From assembly GCA_002803225.1 (NCBI GenBank), contig NXFV01000373.1:1-19588 (forward strand): 19,588 nt of DNA. The letters are read 5' to 3'. The translations under genes were made by a program, and so were the position numbers. The notes under the pieces were generated by a model that ran no database searches, had not been told where the DNA came from, and was given only the letters and a program-made list of their open reading frames with translations. Positions within the stretch are counted from its first letter, which is position 1. Every line of letters begins with the position of its first letter. The DNA is from Gamarada debralockiae. Taxonomy: Eukaryota > Ascomycota > Leotiomycetes > Helotiales > Hyphodiscaceae. Below, piece by piece: positions 19,542-19,588 of the stretch.

Positions 19542-19588
<47 letters not shown>
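19542..19588. repeat. Poly-C run of 47 bases at the right edge
   Basis: Every base from 19542 to the window end is C. No other homopolymer in the window approaches this length. Together with its position at the very end, this suggests a sequencing or assembly artefact or a tract at which assembly stopped, rather than a functional element. Confidence 0.9.

Noticed and set aside
1..19588. CRISPR array, riboswitch, rRNA or telomeric repeats
   Set aside because: No regularly spaced short repeats apart from the WD40 units, no TTAGGG array and no conserved RNA core recognised; the sequence is eukaryotic in character.

Overview
The window looks like genomic DNA of a filamentous ascomycete (Pezizomycotina). 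The evidence is short GT-AG introns (49-83 nt, several with CTAAC/CTAAT/CTGAC-like branch sites), fungal-type NLR WD40 repeats, a fungal T5orf172/DUF1766 protein, a prenylcysteine-oxidase-like flavoprotein, a decayed F-box/LRR-type gene and a pogo/Fot1-like MITE. I cannot name the genus. The left edge cuts through near-identical WD40 repeats and the right edge is a run of 47 C, so the window may be a whole contig of a fragmented assembly.

Layout. 1-635 (+): C-terminal end of a WD40-repeat protein of the NACHT/NB-ARC-WD40 (HET-E/HET-D-like) kind. 636-1688: gene-poor DNA. 1689-2238 (-): C-terminal remnant of a TAP-like alpha/beta hydrolase, with one spliceable intron and one in-frame stop. 2239-3575: gene-poor, AT-rich in its second half. 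3576-3770: a 195-bp MITE flanked by TA. 4002-5671 (+): two-exon, 539-aa T5orf172 (GIY-YIG-like) protein. 5927-7659 (-): two-exon, 549-aa membrane-anchored prenylcysteine oxidase homologue, convergent with the previous gene. 8849 to about 10320 (-): decayed F-box/LRR-type gene with several stops and frame changes. 10331-15336: about 5 kb with only weak reading frames. 15337-17848 (+): four-exon, 776-aa orphan protein with a basic cluster and a coiled coil. 17849-19541: non-coding as far as I can see. 19542-19588: poly-C.

There is no operon-like or obviously cooperating gene set. The three intact gene models look like independent loci between stretches of gene decay and transposon debris, as in an accessory fungal region. 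The most informative signals are three. Two adjacent WD40 repeats differ only at amino-acid-changing positions, which suggests a recognition surface under diversifying selection with repeat homogenisation. The T5orf172 protein keeps its putative nuclease residues and has two Cys-rich elements. The 776-aa gene is an unrecognised protein whose four-exon structure is well supported. All product names come from reading motifs by eye; no database search was possible.
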